From an uncultured Kineosporia sp. (GTDB taxonomy: Bacteria > Actinomycetota > Actinomycetes > Actinomycetales > Kineosporiaceae): a stretch of DNA of 6,699 bases. Below are positions 1 to 6,699 of the stretch, in pieces (the first letter of the stretch is position 1; each line of letters starts with the position of its first letter). The position numbers were made by a program, and so were the translations under genes. The notes beneath the pieces are model-generated. The model searched no databases. It was given only the letters and a program-made list of their open reading frames with translations, and had not been told where the DNA came from. The stretch spans positions 1-6,699 of the forward strand of contig CALMAR010000078.1 of NCBI GenBank assembly GCA_937859855.1, written 5' to 3'.

Positions 1-1
1 C

Positions 2-1177
2 CCGTCACTGGCGGCACTGGCGGCACCGGCGGCACCGGCGGCACTGGCGGCACTGGCGGCACTGGCGGCCGCGATGCTCGCTCTCGCGGGATGCTCGTCC
101 CCGGCCGGCGAACAGCCCGCCCCAGCCGGACCGGCGCCCACCGGCGGGGAGCCTGCCAGTTCGTCACCGGCCATCAGATCTGGATCAGCGGCGCCGGGCG
201 TGACCGCGGGCCGCACCCTGGCCACCCGGCTCGACGTCCCCTGGGGAGTCACGTTCCTGCCCGGCGGTTCGGCACTGGTGGCCCAGCGACCAACCGGGCA
301 GATCGTGAGAGTCGATGCCAGCGGCGGGGTCTCGGCGATCGGCACCGTGCCTGGGGTGGCTGACCAGGGCGAGGGTGGGCTGCTCGGCCTGGCCTTCCAG
401 CCCGGGGCCAACGGCTCGGCCACCGGCACCCTGTTCGCCTACCTCACCTCCACCGGAGGCGACAACATCGTGGTCCGGATGGCCTGGGACGGCACCCGGC
501 TCGGGGCGCCGCGGACCGTGCTGTCCGGGATCGCCTCGGCGGGTAACCACAACGGCGGCCTGCTCAAGATCGGCCCGGACGGCAAGCTCTGGATCGGAAC
601 CGGTGACGCGACGAATTCGGCCCGCTCGCAGGATCGGTCCAGCCTGAACGGCAAGATCCTCCGGGTGAATCTGGATGGCAGCGTGCCCGCCGACAACCCG
701 TTCACGGGTTCGCCGGTCTATTCGATGGGTCACCGGAACGTGCAGGGGCTGGCCTTCGACAGCCTGAACCATCCATGGGCGATCGAATTCGGGCAGAACC
801 GCTGGGACGAGCTGAACCGCATCCTGCCCGGCCGGAACTACGGGTGGCCCACCGTCGAGGGCAAGGCCGGGAGATCGGGATTCGCCGACCCGGTGGTGCA
901 ATGGCCGACCAGTGACGCATCTCCCAGCGGGATGGCCATCATCGGCGATGTCGCCTATATCGGGGCCCTGCGCGGTGAACGGGTCTGGCAGGTACCGCTG
1001 AACCCGGCCAGCGGCACGGCCGGGCCGCCGAAAGCCTGGCTGCGCGGGCAGTTCGGCCGGATCCGGAACGTGGTCGCCGCACCGGACGGATCTCTGTGGA
1101 TCACCACCTCGAACCGCGACGGCCGGGGCAGTCCCGCCGCGGACGACGATCGGGTCATCCGGCTGATCCTGCGCTGA
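2..1177 (+). CDS. PQQ-dependent sugar dehydrogenase-like lipoprotein (GSDH beta-propeller), 5' end off window
   Basis: This is probably an exported, lipid-anchored member of the glucose/sorbosone dehydrogenase family, whose members oxidise aldose sugars using PQQ as cofactor; the substrate cannot be read from the sequence. Residues are counted from the ATG at 74. A lipobox LAGC ends at Cys7, followed by a Pro/Gly/Ala/Ser-rich linker to about residue 45 and then the propeller (about 50-367). Family landmarks present are PWGVTF (56-61), EGGLLGLAF (100-108), NHNGG with the probable catalytic base His159, GPDGKLWIGTGD (167-178), GHRNVQGLAF with probable PQQ-contacting Arg221 (219-228), GALRGERVW (297-305) and GRIRNV...PDGSLW (328-342). 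The ATG at 74 is not the likely start: it has no Shine-Dalgarno sequence and would leave only six residues before the lipobox Cys. The frame stays open to base 2 and encodes an Ala/Leu-rich stretch, so the start lies off the left edge. From memory, M. tuberculosis lppZ (Rv3006) is a similar lipoprotein lying convergent to gatB. Family assignment is firm; PQQ use and enzymatic activity are inferred. Confidence 0.88.
   Translation, partial: PSLAALAAPAAPAALAALAALAAAMLALAGCSSPAGEQPAPAGPAPTGGEPASSSPAIRSGSAAPGVTAGRTLATRLDVPWGVTFLPGGSALVAQRPTGQIVRVDASGGVSAIGTVPGVADQGEGGLLGLAFQPGANGSATGTLFAYLTSTGGDNIVVRMAWDGTRLGAPRTVLSGIASAGNHNGGLLKIGPDGKLWIGTGDATNSARSQDRSSLNGKILRVNLDGSVPADNPFTGSPVYSMGHRNVQGLAFDSLNHPWAIEFGQNRWDELNRILPGRNYGWPTVEGKAGRSGFADPVVQWPTSDASPSGMAIIGDVAYIGALRGERVWQVPLNPASGTAGPPKAWLRGQFGRIRNVVAAPDGSLWITTSNRDGRGSPAADDDRVIRLILR
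8..70 (+). repeat. Seven tandem 9-bp units (CTGGCGGCA type) encoding the signal-peptide hydrophobic core
   Basis: Seven consecutive 9-bp units run at 8-16, 17-25, 26-34, 35-43, 44-52, 53-61 and 62-70. Five begin CTG and two (the third and fourth) begin CCG; the last ends GCC instead of GCA. In the lipoprotein frame they read Leu-Ala-Ala or Pro-Ala-Ala and run directly into Ala-Met and the LALAGC lipobox. Because the unit is three codons, gain or loss of copies keeps the frame. The array is near-perfect at the nucleotide level, which suggests recent slippage-type expansion rather than only selection for hydrophobic residues. More copies could lie upstream, although the two codons before the array (CCG TCA) do not fit the unit. 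Confidence 0.9.
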
Positions 1178-1199
1178 GCCCTGCGCGGCGGCGAATCGT

Positions 1200-3815
1200 T
1201 CAGCTCTGGGTCACATTGACCCGGTCGGCCATCGCGGCCAGCTCGCTGGCCTCCATCGCCTGCCCGTAGTAGAGACCCTGGCCGAAGCCGACGCCCATCC
1301 GGCGGACCAGATCGTCGACCTGGCCCGACTCCACCCCTTCGACCACCACGCTGAGCCCGACCGTGCGGCCCAGGTCGACCACGGCCCGGGTGATCGCCCG
1401 TGAGCGCGGCTCGGCGATCAGGCTGCTGGTCAGCGACTGGTCGATCTTCAGGATGTCGGCGGGCAGCCGGGGCAGATAACCCAGCGCGGAGTAGCCGGTG
1501 CCGAAGTCGTCGATGGCGATGGTCAGGCCCTGACCGGCCAGCCGGTGCAGGGTCTGCGCCGCCTGGCCCTCTTCGACCAGCACCTGCTCGGTCACCTCGA
1601 TCACCAGCTGCTCGCACGGAACCCCATGCGAGGCAATGGCTTCCTGAACGACCCGGTCGAAGCCGGCCACCCGAAGCTGCACCGGCGAGACGTTGCAACT
1701 CACCCGCAGGCCGCGTTCGAACAGCCCGGCACTGGCTGCGCGGCGCAACGTCTCCTGCAGCACCCGCTCGCCGATGGCCACCACCAGGCCGGTCTGCTCC
1801 GCGACGGTGATGAACTCCCCCGGGTCGACCGGTCCCAGTTCCGGGTCCGTCCAGCGGGCCAGCGCCTCGCACCCGGCCAGCACCCCCCGGCGCAGATCCA
1901 TGATGGGCTGGTATCGCACCGTGATGGCGCCGGTCTCGACCGCCGCCCTCAGGCGTTCTTCGACCAGGAGTCGCCGGCGCCGGATCTGAGCCACCGACGC
2001 GTCGTAGATCTCCACCCGGTTGCGGCCACCGGCCTTGGCCACCCGCAACGCGGCCGAGGACGCCGAGAGGGCACTGAGCGCGTCCACCACTTCGGGCCGG
2101 GCCAGCCGGGCGGGGTCCGCCGAACCGTTCTCCTTCGGGGGCTCACCACCGGGGGCCGGACGTTTCGCGCCGAGCCGGGAGAGCGGGACCGCTGCGGAGT
2201 GCCGGATCGGCGTCCCTGGAGCAGCCGGATTCGTTCCGGTGGCTTGCATCTGGCCCCGGCGGCCCGGACGAGCGACGGCGCCGTCGTACGGTGCATCGAC
2301 GGGCAATGGCTGCGCGGGCGGCAGGAGAATCACCTGGCCCTGCGCGTTCCCATGCACGGCCGCCACCCCGACGCTGGCCGAAACCTCGACCCGGCCAACC
2401 CCGTCCACGTCGGCAGCGGACTGACGGACGGCCGTGACCACGGCCGCACCGGCCCGGGCCCCGGCCTCGATGTCCCCCGGCAGCAGGATGGCGAACTCGT
2501 CGCCCCCGATCCGGCTGACCAGGGCGTCCGGCGGAGCGGCCTCCCGCAGCCGCGACGCGACCGCAGCCAGCAGTTGATCGCCCTTGCTGTGCCCGAGCAG
2601 ATCGTTGACATCCTTGAACCCGTCCAGATCGACCGTGAGCAGGCACCACGAGTCAGCCGGGCTGAGCGCGGCCATTCGCCCGGCCAGGACCCGCCGATTG
2701 GCCAGGCCGGTCAGCGGATCCGCCGTCGCCTCGGCATGCAGTTCGCGCATCAGCTGGTTGCGGAAGCGGGAGTTGAGCAGTTCCCGGGCCCAGTACACCG
2801 CCCCGGCCACGATGATCAAGGACAAGGCCCAGCGATCAGTGGCTGGCTTGACCATCAGGGCGCCCAGGGTGGTCACCACCATGATCAGGCTCACGGTGGT
2901 GGTGAAAGTGGCTCCTCGCTCCTCAAGGTTGCCGCGCCAGTCGCCGCGCGCGTTCCCGGCCGCCGGAGGCTGGTACCGCAGCAGGCCCGCGACGATCAAC
3001 GGCCAGGCCACCCCGCACATCAGCGCACCGAACCAGGTCCAGTGCCCCGGGTGGCTCAGGTTGAGCGTCTGATTGGCCTGGTCACCGATGGTGTAGCAGC
3101 CGATTCCGATCCAGGCGACGAACAGGTACCGGTCGAAGTCGCGCAGGAAGCCCAGGGCGACCACGGAGACCACACACACCTCGGATACCAGGATGATCAC
3201 GGCCGCGATCTCGCTGGCCTGCAGTGAGCCCGCAGGAAGGGCCGGGAAGAATCCGAAATGCCAGATCGGCAGGGCCAGAGCCACCCCCAGCAGCGAGGAG
3301 TCCAGCCCGAGCCGCAGCCCCGAGTGCGACAACCGTCCCCGCCAGGGCACGGTCAGCACGGCGCTGAGGGCCAGCGGGGCGGCCAGCACGCTGATCGGGT
3401 CACCCGGCGCCGGGAACTGAGGGGTGGCGCCGATCACCTGGATACCGTTGATGATCTGGCCGGTCGCCCAGATGATCAGAGCAGCCGCCATCCATCGCCG
3501 GAAGCGCACCTGGGACCTGCTCTTCCAGCCCGCCCAGGCCAGCAGCAGGCCCCCGCCCAAAGCGATCAAGGCGGGCAGCAGAGTCCCGGTGGCCACCGTC
3601 CCCGGCCGACGAAAGATACTCATCAGCCCGATAGCCGCCCCTGCCAGCAGGGCCAGGACGGCGCAGACCACCACCACCGGGTCGCGTCGCAGATTCCTGA
3701 TCGATCCGACTGCCTGCCGCAGCGCCTCGCGCCCGGTGAGCGAGGCGCCGATCAGCCCGGCGGTGTTGCCCGCGGCGGTGCTCAACGCCAGCGGCGGGCG
3801 CGGCTGCGAGTCCAT
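1200..3815 (-). CDS. Membrane-bound GGDEF-EAL protein (putative bifunctional diguanylate cyclase/phosphodiesterase)
   Basis: This 871-residue protein should synthesise cyclic di-GMP from GTP (GGDEF) and/or hydrolyse it to pGpG (EAL), with both domains cytoplasmic. A cytosolic N-terminus (1-46) leads to about ten predicted membrane helices (47-345), read by eye. The GGDEF domain (about 360-605) has DPLTGLANRR (366-375), metal ligand Asp396, GHSKGD (408-413) and an intact GGDEF at 437-441. The inhibitory RxxD site is missing (Pro428 and Ala431 at its positions), and about 84 Pro/Gly/Ala-rich residues (488-571) interrupt the domain before its last helix. The EAL domain (about 628-860) keeps Gln636, EAL 650-652, Asn708, Glu740 and Glu743, DDFGTGYS (769-776), Lys790, Glu826 and Gln846, so hydrolysis looks competent. 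The start fits: ATG at 3815 with AGGA five bases upstream and only 11 bp after the gatB stop, so co-transcription with gatAB is likely. The membrane part is probably sensory, with unknown signal. Which activity dominates cannot be told from sequence. Confidence 0.93.
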   Translation of the reverse strand: MDSQPRPPLALSTAAGNTAGLIGASLTGREALRQAVGSIRNLRRDPVVVVCAVLALLAGAAIGLMSIFRRPGTVATGTLLPALIALGGGLLLAWAGWKSRSQVRFRRWMAAALIIWATGQIINGIQVIGATPQFPAPGDPISVLAAPLALSAVLTVPWRGRLSHSGLRLGLDSSLLGVALALPIWHFGFFPALPAGSLQASEIAAVIILVSEVCVVSVVALGFLRDFDRYLFVAWIGIGCYTIGDQANQTLNLSHPGHWTWFGALMCGVAWPLIVAGLLRYQPPAAGNARGDWRGNLEERGATFTTTVSLIMVVTTLGALMVKPATDRWALSLIIVAGAVYWARELLNSRFRNQLMRELHAEATADPLTGLANRRVLAGRMAALSPADSWCLLTVDLDGFKDVNDLLGHSKGDQLLAAVASRLREAAPPDALVSRIGGDEFAILLPGDIEAGARAGAAVVTAVRQSAADVDGVGRVEVSASVGVAAVHGNAQGQVILLPPAQPLPVDAPYDGAVARPGRRGQMQATGTNPAAPGTPIRHSAAVPLSRLGAKRPAPGGEPPKENGSADPARLARPEVVDALSALSASSAALRVAKAGGRNRVEIYDASVAQIRRRRLLVEERLRAAVETGAITVRYQPIMDLRRGVLAGCEALARWTDPELGPVDPGEFITVAEQTGLVVAIGERVLQETLRRAASAGLFERGLRVSCNVSPVQLRVAGFDRVVQEAIASHGVPCEQLVIEVTEQVLVEEGQAAQTLHRLAGQGLTIAIDDFGTGYSALGYLPRLPADILKIDQSLTSSLIAEPRSRAITRAVVDLGRTVGLSVVVEGVESGQVDDLVRRMGVGFGQGLYYGQAMEASELAAMADRVNVTQS
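1206..1224. terminator. Candidate hairpin between convergent genes, no U-tract
   Basis: Perfect 6-bp arms GGGTCA (1208-1213) and TGACCC (1217-1222) flank a 3-base loop. A G-T wobble and one further C-G pair can extend the stem to 1206-1224. It begins 29 bases after the lipoprotein stop, and on the minus strand it overlaps the last codons of the GGDEF-EAL gene. No T-run follows on either strand, so it is at best a U-less terminator of the kind proposed in actinobacteria, and it may be chance. No better hairpin was seen in the 22-bp gap at 1178-1199. Confidence 0.25.
2103..2354 (-). other. Low-complexity insert of about 84 residues within the GGDEF domain
   Basis: Residues 488-571 of the GGDEF-EAL protein separate the beta-strand segment VSASVGVAAV (478-487) from the final GGDEF helix ending in VAKAGGRNRVEIYD (592-605). 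In most GGDEF domains that junction is only some 10-15 residues long. The insert is rich in Pro, Gly and Ala with scattered Arg and Lys, and I see no recognisable domain. The reading frame is intact through it and its composition matches its surroundings. The helix after it has lost the usual Asp and Tyr of the family's DxA(M/L)YxAK pattern, reading SSAALRVAK. The boundaries are my alignment by eye and could move by several residues. Confidence 0.65.
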
Positions 3816-3820
3816 GACTG

Positions 3821-3824
3821 TCCT
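3821..3824 (-). promoter_or_regulatory. Shine-Dalgarno for the GGDEF-EAL gene
   Basis: AGGA on the minus strand sits five bases before the ATG at 3815 and inside the 11-bp gap after the gatB stop. It supports that start and independent, or coupled, reinitiation after gatB. I see no room for a promoter here other than within gatB. Confidence 0.6.
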
Positions 3825-3826
3825 GT

Positions 3827-5365
3827 TCAGCCCTCGGAGACGCCGAGCTTCGCGAGCACCAGCTGACGCACCCGGGCCGCATCGGCCTGGCCGCGCATCT
3901 CCTTCATCACCGCTCCGATCAGCGCCCCAGCAGCGGCCACCTTGCCCGCCCGGATCTTGTCCGCGATCGCCGGGTTGGCCGCGATCGCCTGGTCCACCGC
4001 AACCGAGAGCGCACCCTCGTCCGAGACCACGGCGAGCCCCCGGGCGGTGACCACGTCAGCTGGATCACCCTCTCCGGCCAGCACACCGTCCAGGGCCTGG
4101 CGGGCCAGGGTGTCGGTGAGCTTGCCGTCGCCGACCATCTGCTGCAGCTGAGCGACCTGGGCCGCCGTCACCGGCAGCTCACTCAGTCCCACGCCAGCGG
4201 CGTTGGCCCGCCGCAGCAGATCCCCGCTCCACCATTTGCGGGCCGCCGCCGGGGACGCACCCGCGGCCACCGTCTGTTCCACCAGTTCGACCGCACCGGC
4301 GTTGAGCAGGTCACGGATCTCGGTGTCGGTGAAGTTCCACTCGGCCATCAACCGGCGGCGGCGGGCGGCGGGCGGCTCGGGCAGGGTCGCGCGCAGCTGC
4401 TCGACCCAGTCCGGGCCAGGCACGATCGGGACCAGGTCGGGCTCGGGAAAGTAGCGGTAGTCCTCGGCGTCCGACTTCTCCCGGCCCGGGGTCGTCTGCC
4501 CCGAGCCCTCCTGCCAGTGCCGGGTCTCCTGCACGACCCGGCCGCCGGTGCCCAGGATCGCGGCCTGGCGCGAGATCTCGTACCGGACAGCACGTTCCAC
4601 GCTGCGCAGTGAGTTCACGTTCTTGGTCTCGGTCCGGGTGCCGAGCGGGACGGCATCCTGATCGTGATCGTCGCGGACCCGCAACGACACATTCGCGTCA
4701 CACCGCAGCGATCCCTGCTCCATCTTGACGTCGCTGACGCCAAGGGTTTTCAGCAGGTCTCGCAGTGCGCTCACGTAGGCCCGCGCGACCTCACCGGCTC
4801 GCCGCCCCACACCGGTCATCGGCTTGGTGACGATCTCGATCAGCGGGATTCCGGCGCGGTTGTAGTCGACCAGCGAATAGTCCGCTCCGTGAATGCGGCC
4901 GGTCGATCCGCCCACGTGCAGTGACTTTCCGGTGTCCTCCTCCATGTGCGCCCGCTCGATCAGCACCCGATAGGTGCCACCGCCCTCCAGGTCGACGTCG
5001 AGGTGGCCGTCGTAGGCGATCGGCTCGTCGTACTGGGAGGTCTGGAAGTTCTTCGGCATGTCCGGGTAGAAGTAGTTCTTCCGGGCGAACCGGCACCAGG
5101 GGGCGATCGAGCAGTTCAGCGCCAGCCCGATCCGGATCGCGGACTCCAGCCCGGCCTGGTTCAGCACCGGCAGCGCGCCGGGCAGACCCAGGCAGACCGG
5201 GCAGACCTGGGTGTTGGGATCGGCCCCGAAAGTGGTCTGGCAGCCACAGAACATCTTGGTCGCGGTGTTCAGCTCGACGTGCACCTCGAGCCCGAGCACG
5301 GGGTCGAACCGCTCGATCGCCTCGTCGAAGGGCAGCACGTCGCCTCCAATGACCACACTCGTCAT
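3827..5365 (-). CDS. gatB: Aspartyl/glutamyl-tRNA amidotransferase subunit B
   Basis: GatB is the subunit of GatCAB that binds the misacylated tRNA and phosphorylates the Glu (or Asp) side chain with ATP; ammonia from GatA then amidates it to give Gln-tRNA(Gln) or Asn-tRNA(Asn). The protein has 512 residues, a normal full length. It shows GLEVHVEL (25-32), the zinc-type cysteines C40, C42, C55 and C58 (CGC and CPVC), the ARKNYFYPD segment (94-102), HMEEDTGK (140-147), the GatB signature [12 protein letters not shown] (167-178), TKNVNS (247-252) and YFPEPDL (305-311). A helical tail domain (about 340-510) used in tRNA recognition closes the protein. The start is an ATG with AGGAG nine bases upstream, three bases after the gatA stop, indicating translational coupling. 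Nothing is missing or disrupted. Whether this organism needs GatCAB for Gln only, or also for Asn, depends on which tRNA synthetases it carries outside this window. Confidence 0.98.
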   Translation of the reverse strand: MTSVVIGGDVLPFDEAIERFDPVLGLEVHVELNTATKMFCGCQTTFGADPNTQVCPVCLGLPGALPVLNQAGLESAIRIGLALNCSIAPWCRFARKNYFYPDMPKNFQTSQYDEPIAYDGHLDVDLEGGGTYRVLIERAHMEEDTGKSLHVGGSTGRIHGADYSLVDYNRAGIPLIEIVTKPMTGVGRRAGEVARAYVSALRDLLKTLGVSDVKMEQGSLRCDANVSLRVRDDHDQDAVPLGTRTETKNVNSLRSVERAVRYEISRQAAILGTGGRVVQETRHWQEGSGQTTPGREKSDAEDYRYFPEPDLVPIVPGPDWVEQLRATLPEPPAARRRRLMAEWNFTDTEIRDLLNAGAVELVEQTVAAGASPAAARKWWSGDLLRRANAAGVGLSELPVTAAQVAQLQQMVGDGKLTDTLARQALDGVLAGEGDPADVVTARGLAVVSDEGALSVAVDQAIAANPAIADKIRAGKVAAAGALIGAVMKEMRGQADAARVRQLVLAKLGVSEG

Positions 5366-5368
5366 CGC

Positions 5369-6699
5369 TCAGATCTCCTGTCCGGCAGCCAGTTCCGGCG
5401 CCTGCCGGAGCAGGCTCCCGCCCCAGCTGTCAGTGAACACCGATTCCAGGGCGGCACCGACCCGATAGAGCCGCTCGTCGGCCTGAACCGGGGCCAGCAG
5501 CTGCACCCCGGCCGGCAGCCCGTCCTCGTCGGCCAGTCCGCTCGGCAGCGACATTCCCGGCACCCCAGCCAGATTGGCCGGAATCGTGGCGACGTCCTGC
5601 AGGTACATCGAAAGCGGGTCGCCCAGCTTCTCCCCCAGTCTGAAGGCGGTGGTGGGGGACGTCGGTGACACCAGGACGTCGACCTGTCCGAAGGCGGTGT
5701 CGAAATCGCGCTGAATCAGCGTGCGCACCTTCTGGGCCGAGCCGTAGTAGGCGTCGTAGTAGCCGGAGGACAACGCATACGTGCCCAGGATGATCCGGCG
5801 TTTGACCTCGTCGCCGAACCCCGCTTCGCGGCTGGCCGACATCACCTGCTCGGCGGTCGGATTCGTGATCCCCCCGGGTGTCACCCGCAGCCCGTACCGC
5901 ATGGCATCGAACTTGGCCAGATTGCTGCTGGCCTCGCTGGGCAGGATCAGGTAGTAGGCACCCAGCGCCGCACTGAAGCTGGGGCAGGACAACTCGATCA
6001 CTTCGGCGCCGGCCTTGGTCAGCACCCCGAGCGCGTCGTCGAACCGGGCCAGTACGCCGGCCTGCCAGCCGTCGCCCTGAAGTTCCCGGATCACCCCGAC
6101 CTTCAATCCCTTGAGATCGCCGGCCGCTCCTTCCCGGGCGGCGGCGGCAAAGTCTGGAACCGGACCGGTCAGGCTGGTGGAATCCATTGGGTCGTGCCCG
6201 GCCATCACCTGATGCAGCAGGGCGGCGTCCAGCACCGTCCGGGCGCACGGTCCGGCCTGGTCCAGGCTGCTGGCCAGCGCGATCAGCCCATACCGCGAGA
6301 CCGCGCCGTAGGTGGGCTTGACCCCGACCGTGCCGGTGACGGCGGCGGGCTGCCGGATCGAGCCGCCGGTGTCGGTGCCGGTGGCCAGCGGCGTCTCGAA
6401 TGCGGCCAGAGCCGCGGCCGAGCCACCGCCCGAGCCGCCGGGAATCCGGTCCAGCGCCCACGGGTTGCGGGTCGGCCCGAAGGCCGAGTGCTCGGTCGAT
6501 GAGCCCATCGCGAACTCGTCCATGTTGGTCTTGCCCAGGATCACCAGCCGGGCCTGCTTGATCCTGGTCACGACGGTGGCGTCGTAGGGCGGAACCCAGC
6601 CGGCCAGGATCCGTGACCCAGCCGTGGTCGGCATCCCGCTCGTGGCCATCACGTCCTTGACCGCGATCGGCACTCCGGCCAGCGGCGAGGACCTGCCGC
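5369..6699 (-). CDS. gatA: Aspartyl/glutamyl-tRNA amidotransferase subunit A, N-terminus off window
   Basis: GatA is the amidase-signature subunit of GatCAB; it hydrolyses glutamine and channels the ammonia to GatB. Counting from the Val of the PIAVKD segment (GTG codon at 6671-6673), the Ser-cisSer-Lys triad is complete: Lys6 in AVKD, cis-Ser81 in [11 protein letters not shown] (78-88) and nucleophile Ser105 in [10 protein letters not shown] (101-110). The spacings of 75 and 24 residues equal those I recall for S. aureus GatA (Lys79, Ser154, Ser178). That implies about 73 N-terminal residues are beyond the edge and a full protein near 507. The frame continues upstream of 6673 as RSSPLAG, which matches the family, so the GTG there is internal and not a start. 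The C-terminal part (SPTSPTTAF 287-295, VPGMSLPSG 321-329, GLPAGVQLL 335-343) is normal. Its stop lies three bases before gatB. The promoter, and possibly gatC, would be to the right. Confidence 0.97.
   Translation of the reverse strand, partial: GRSSPLAGVPIAVKDVMATSGMPTTAGSRILAGWVPPYDATVVTRIKQARLVILGKTNMDEFAMGSSTEHSAFGPTRNPWALDRIPGGSGGGSAAALAAFETPLATGTDTGGSIRQPAAVTGTVGVKPTYGAVSRYGLIALASSLDQAGPCARTVLDAALLHQVMAGHDPMDSTSLTGPVPDFAAAAREGAAGDLKGLKVGVIRELQGDGWQAGVLARFDDALGVLTKAGAEVIELSCPSFSAALGAYYLILPSEASSNLAKFDAMRYGLRVTPGGITNPTAEQVMSASREAGFGDEVKRRIILGTYALSSGYYDAYYGSAQKVRTLIQRDFDTAFGQVDVLVSPTSPTTAFRLGEKLGDPLSMYLQDVATIPANLAGVPGMSLPSGLADEDGLPAGVQLLAPVQADERLYRVGAALESVFTDSWGGSLLRQAPELAAGQEI
5375..5379 (-). 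promoter_or_regulatory. Shine-Dalgarno for gatB, inside the end of gatA
   Basis: AGGAG on the minus strand lies nine bases before the gatB ATG and overlaps the last gatA codons. Ribosomes finishing gatA would terminate next to the gatB start, which fits coupled, near-equal synthesis of the two subunits. Confidence 0.75.

Noticed and set aside
8..70. Tandem array considered as CRISPR, iteron or intergenic satellite
   Set aside because: The units are 9 bp with no spacers and no AT-rich flank, and they read in frame into a lipobox, so coding for a signal peptide explains them.
74..76. ATG as start of the lipoprotein gene
   Set aside because: No ribosome-binding site lies before it and only six residues would precede the lipobox Cys, too few for a signal peptide. 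The same frame is open upstream and encodes the missing hydrophobic core.
185..901. Minus-strand open frame of 238 codons opposite the lipoprotein gene
   Set aside because: No recognisable motif or hydrophobic pattern, and it lies fully inside a well-supported GSDH-family gene; a GC-bias shadow.
1545..3227. Plus-strand open frame of 560 codons antisense to the GGDEF-EAL gene
   Set aside because: Its translation is rich in Gly, Arg, His and Gln with no family motif, while the opposite strand carries an unmistakable GGDEF-EAL protein. Long antisense frames like this are expected from GC-rich third positions.
6422..6445. GatA motif reads GGSGGGS instead of GGSSGGS, suggesting loss of a catalytic serine
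   Set aside because: The cis-Ser is the first of the two serines and is kept; the second is replaced by Gly, a variant I recall as common in actinobacterial GatA. The Lys-Ser-Ser spacing is normal.
6671..6673. GTG as start of gatA
   Set aside because: It encodes the Val of the conserved [10 protein letters not shown] segment. Starting there would put the catalytic Lys at residue 6 and lose about 73 residues; the frame continues to the window edge with family-like sequence.

Overview
This window looks like chromosomal DNA from a high-GC actinobacterium (Actinomycetota). The base composition is uniformly GC-rich, the codons favour G or C at the third position, the genes are tightly packed, and the proteins read like actinobacterial versions of their families. 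The genus cannot be fixed from the sequence alone.

Layout, left to right. A plus-strand gene (2-1177, start off the left edge) encodes a lipoprotein with a PQQ-dependent glucose/sorbosone dehydrogenase-type beta-propeller. Its signal peptide is written by seven tandem copies of a 9-bp unit. It converges, across a 22-bp gap, on a minus-strand cluster that enters from the right edge and reads leftward: gatA (partial, 5369-6699), gatB (3827-5365), then a large membrane-bound GGDEF-EAL protein (1200-3815). The gaps are 3 bp (gatA-gatB) and 11 bp (gatB-GGDEF/EAL), so the three genes are probably one transcription unit whose promoter, and perhaps gatC, lie beyond the right edge.

Functionally, GatA and GatB are the amidase and kinase/tRNA-binding subunits of the GatCAB amidotransferase, which converts Glu-tRNA(Gln) and often Asp-tRNA(Asn) to the amidated forms. 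The third gene should make and/or break cyclic di-GMP. Its placement in the gat unit ties a second-messenger enzyme to a translation housekeeping operon, at least transcriptionally. The lipoprotein is separate and would act outside the membrane.

I found no mobile element, CRISPR array, tRNA, rRNA or clearly new multi-gene system, and no gene-free stretch longer than 300 bases. The points most worth checking are the repeat-built signal peptide, an insert of about 84 residues inside the GGDEF domain, and the gat/c-di-GMP linkage.
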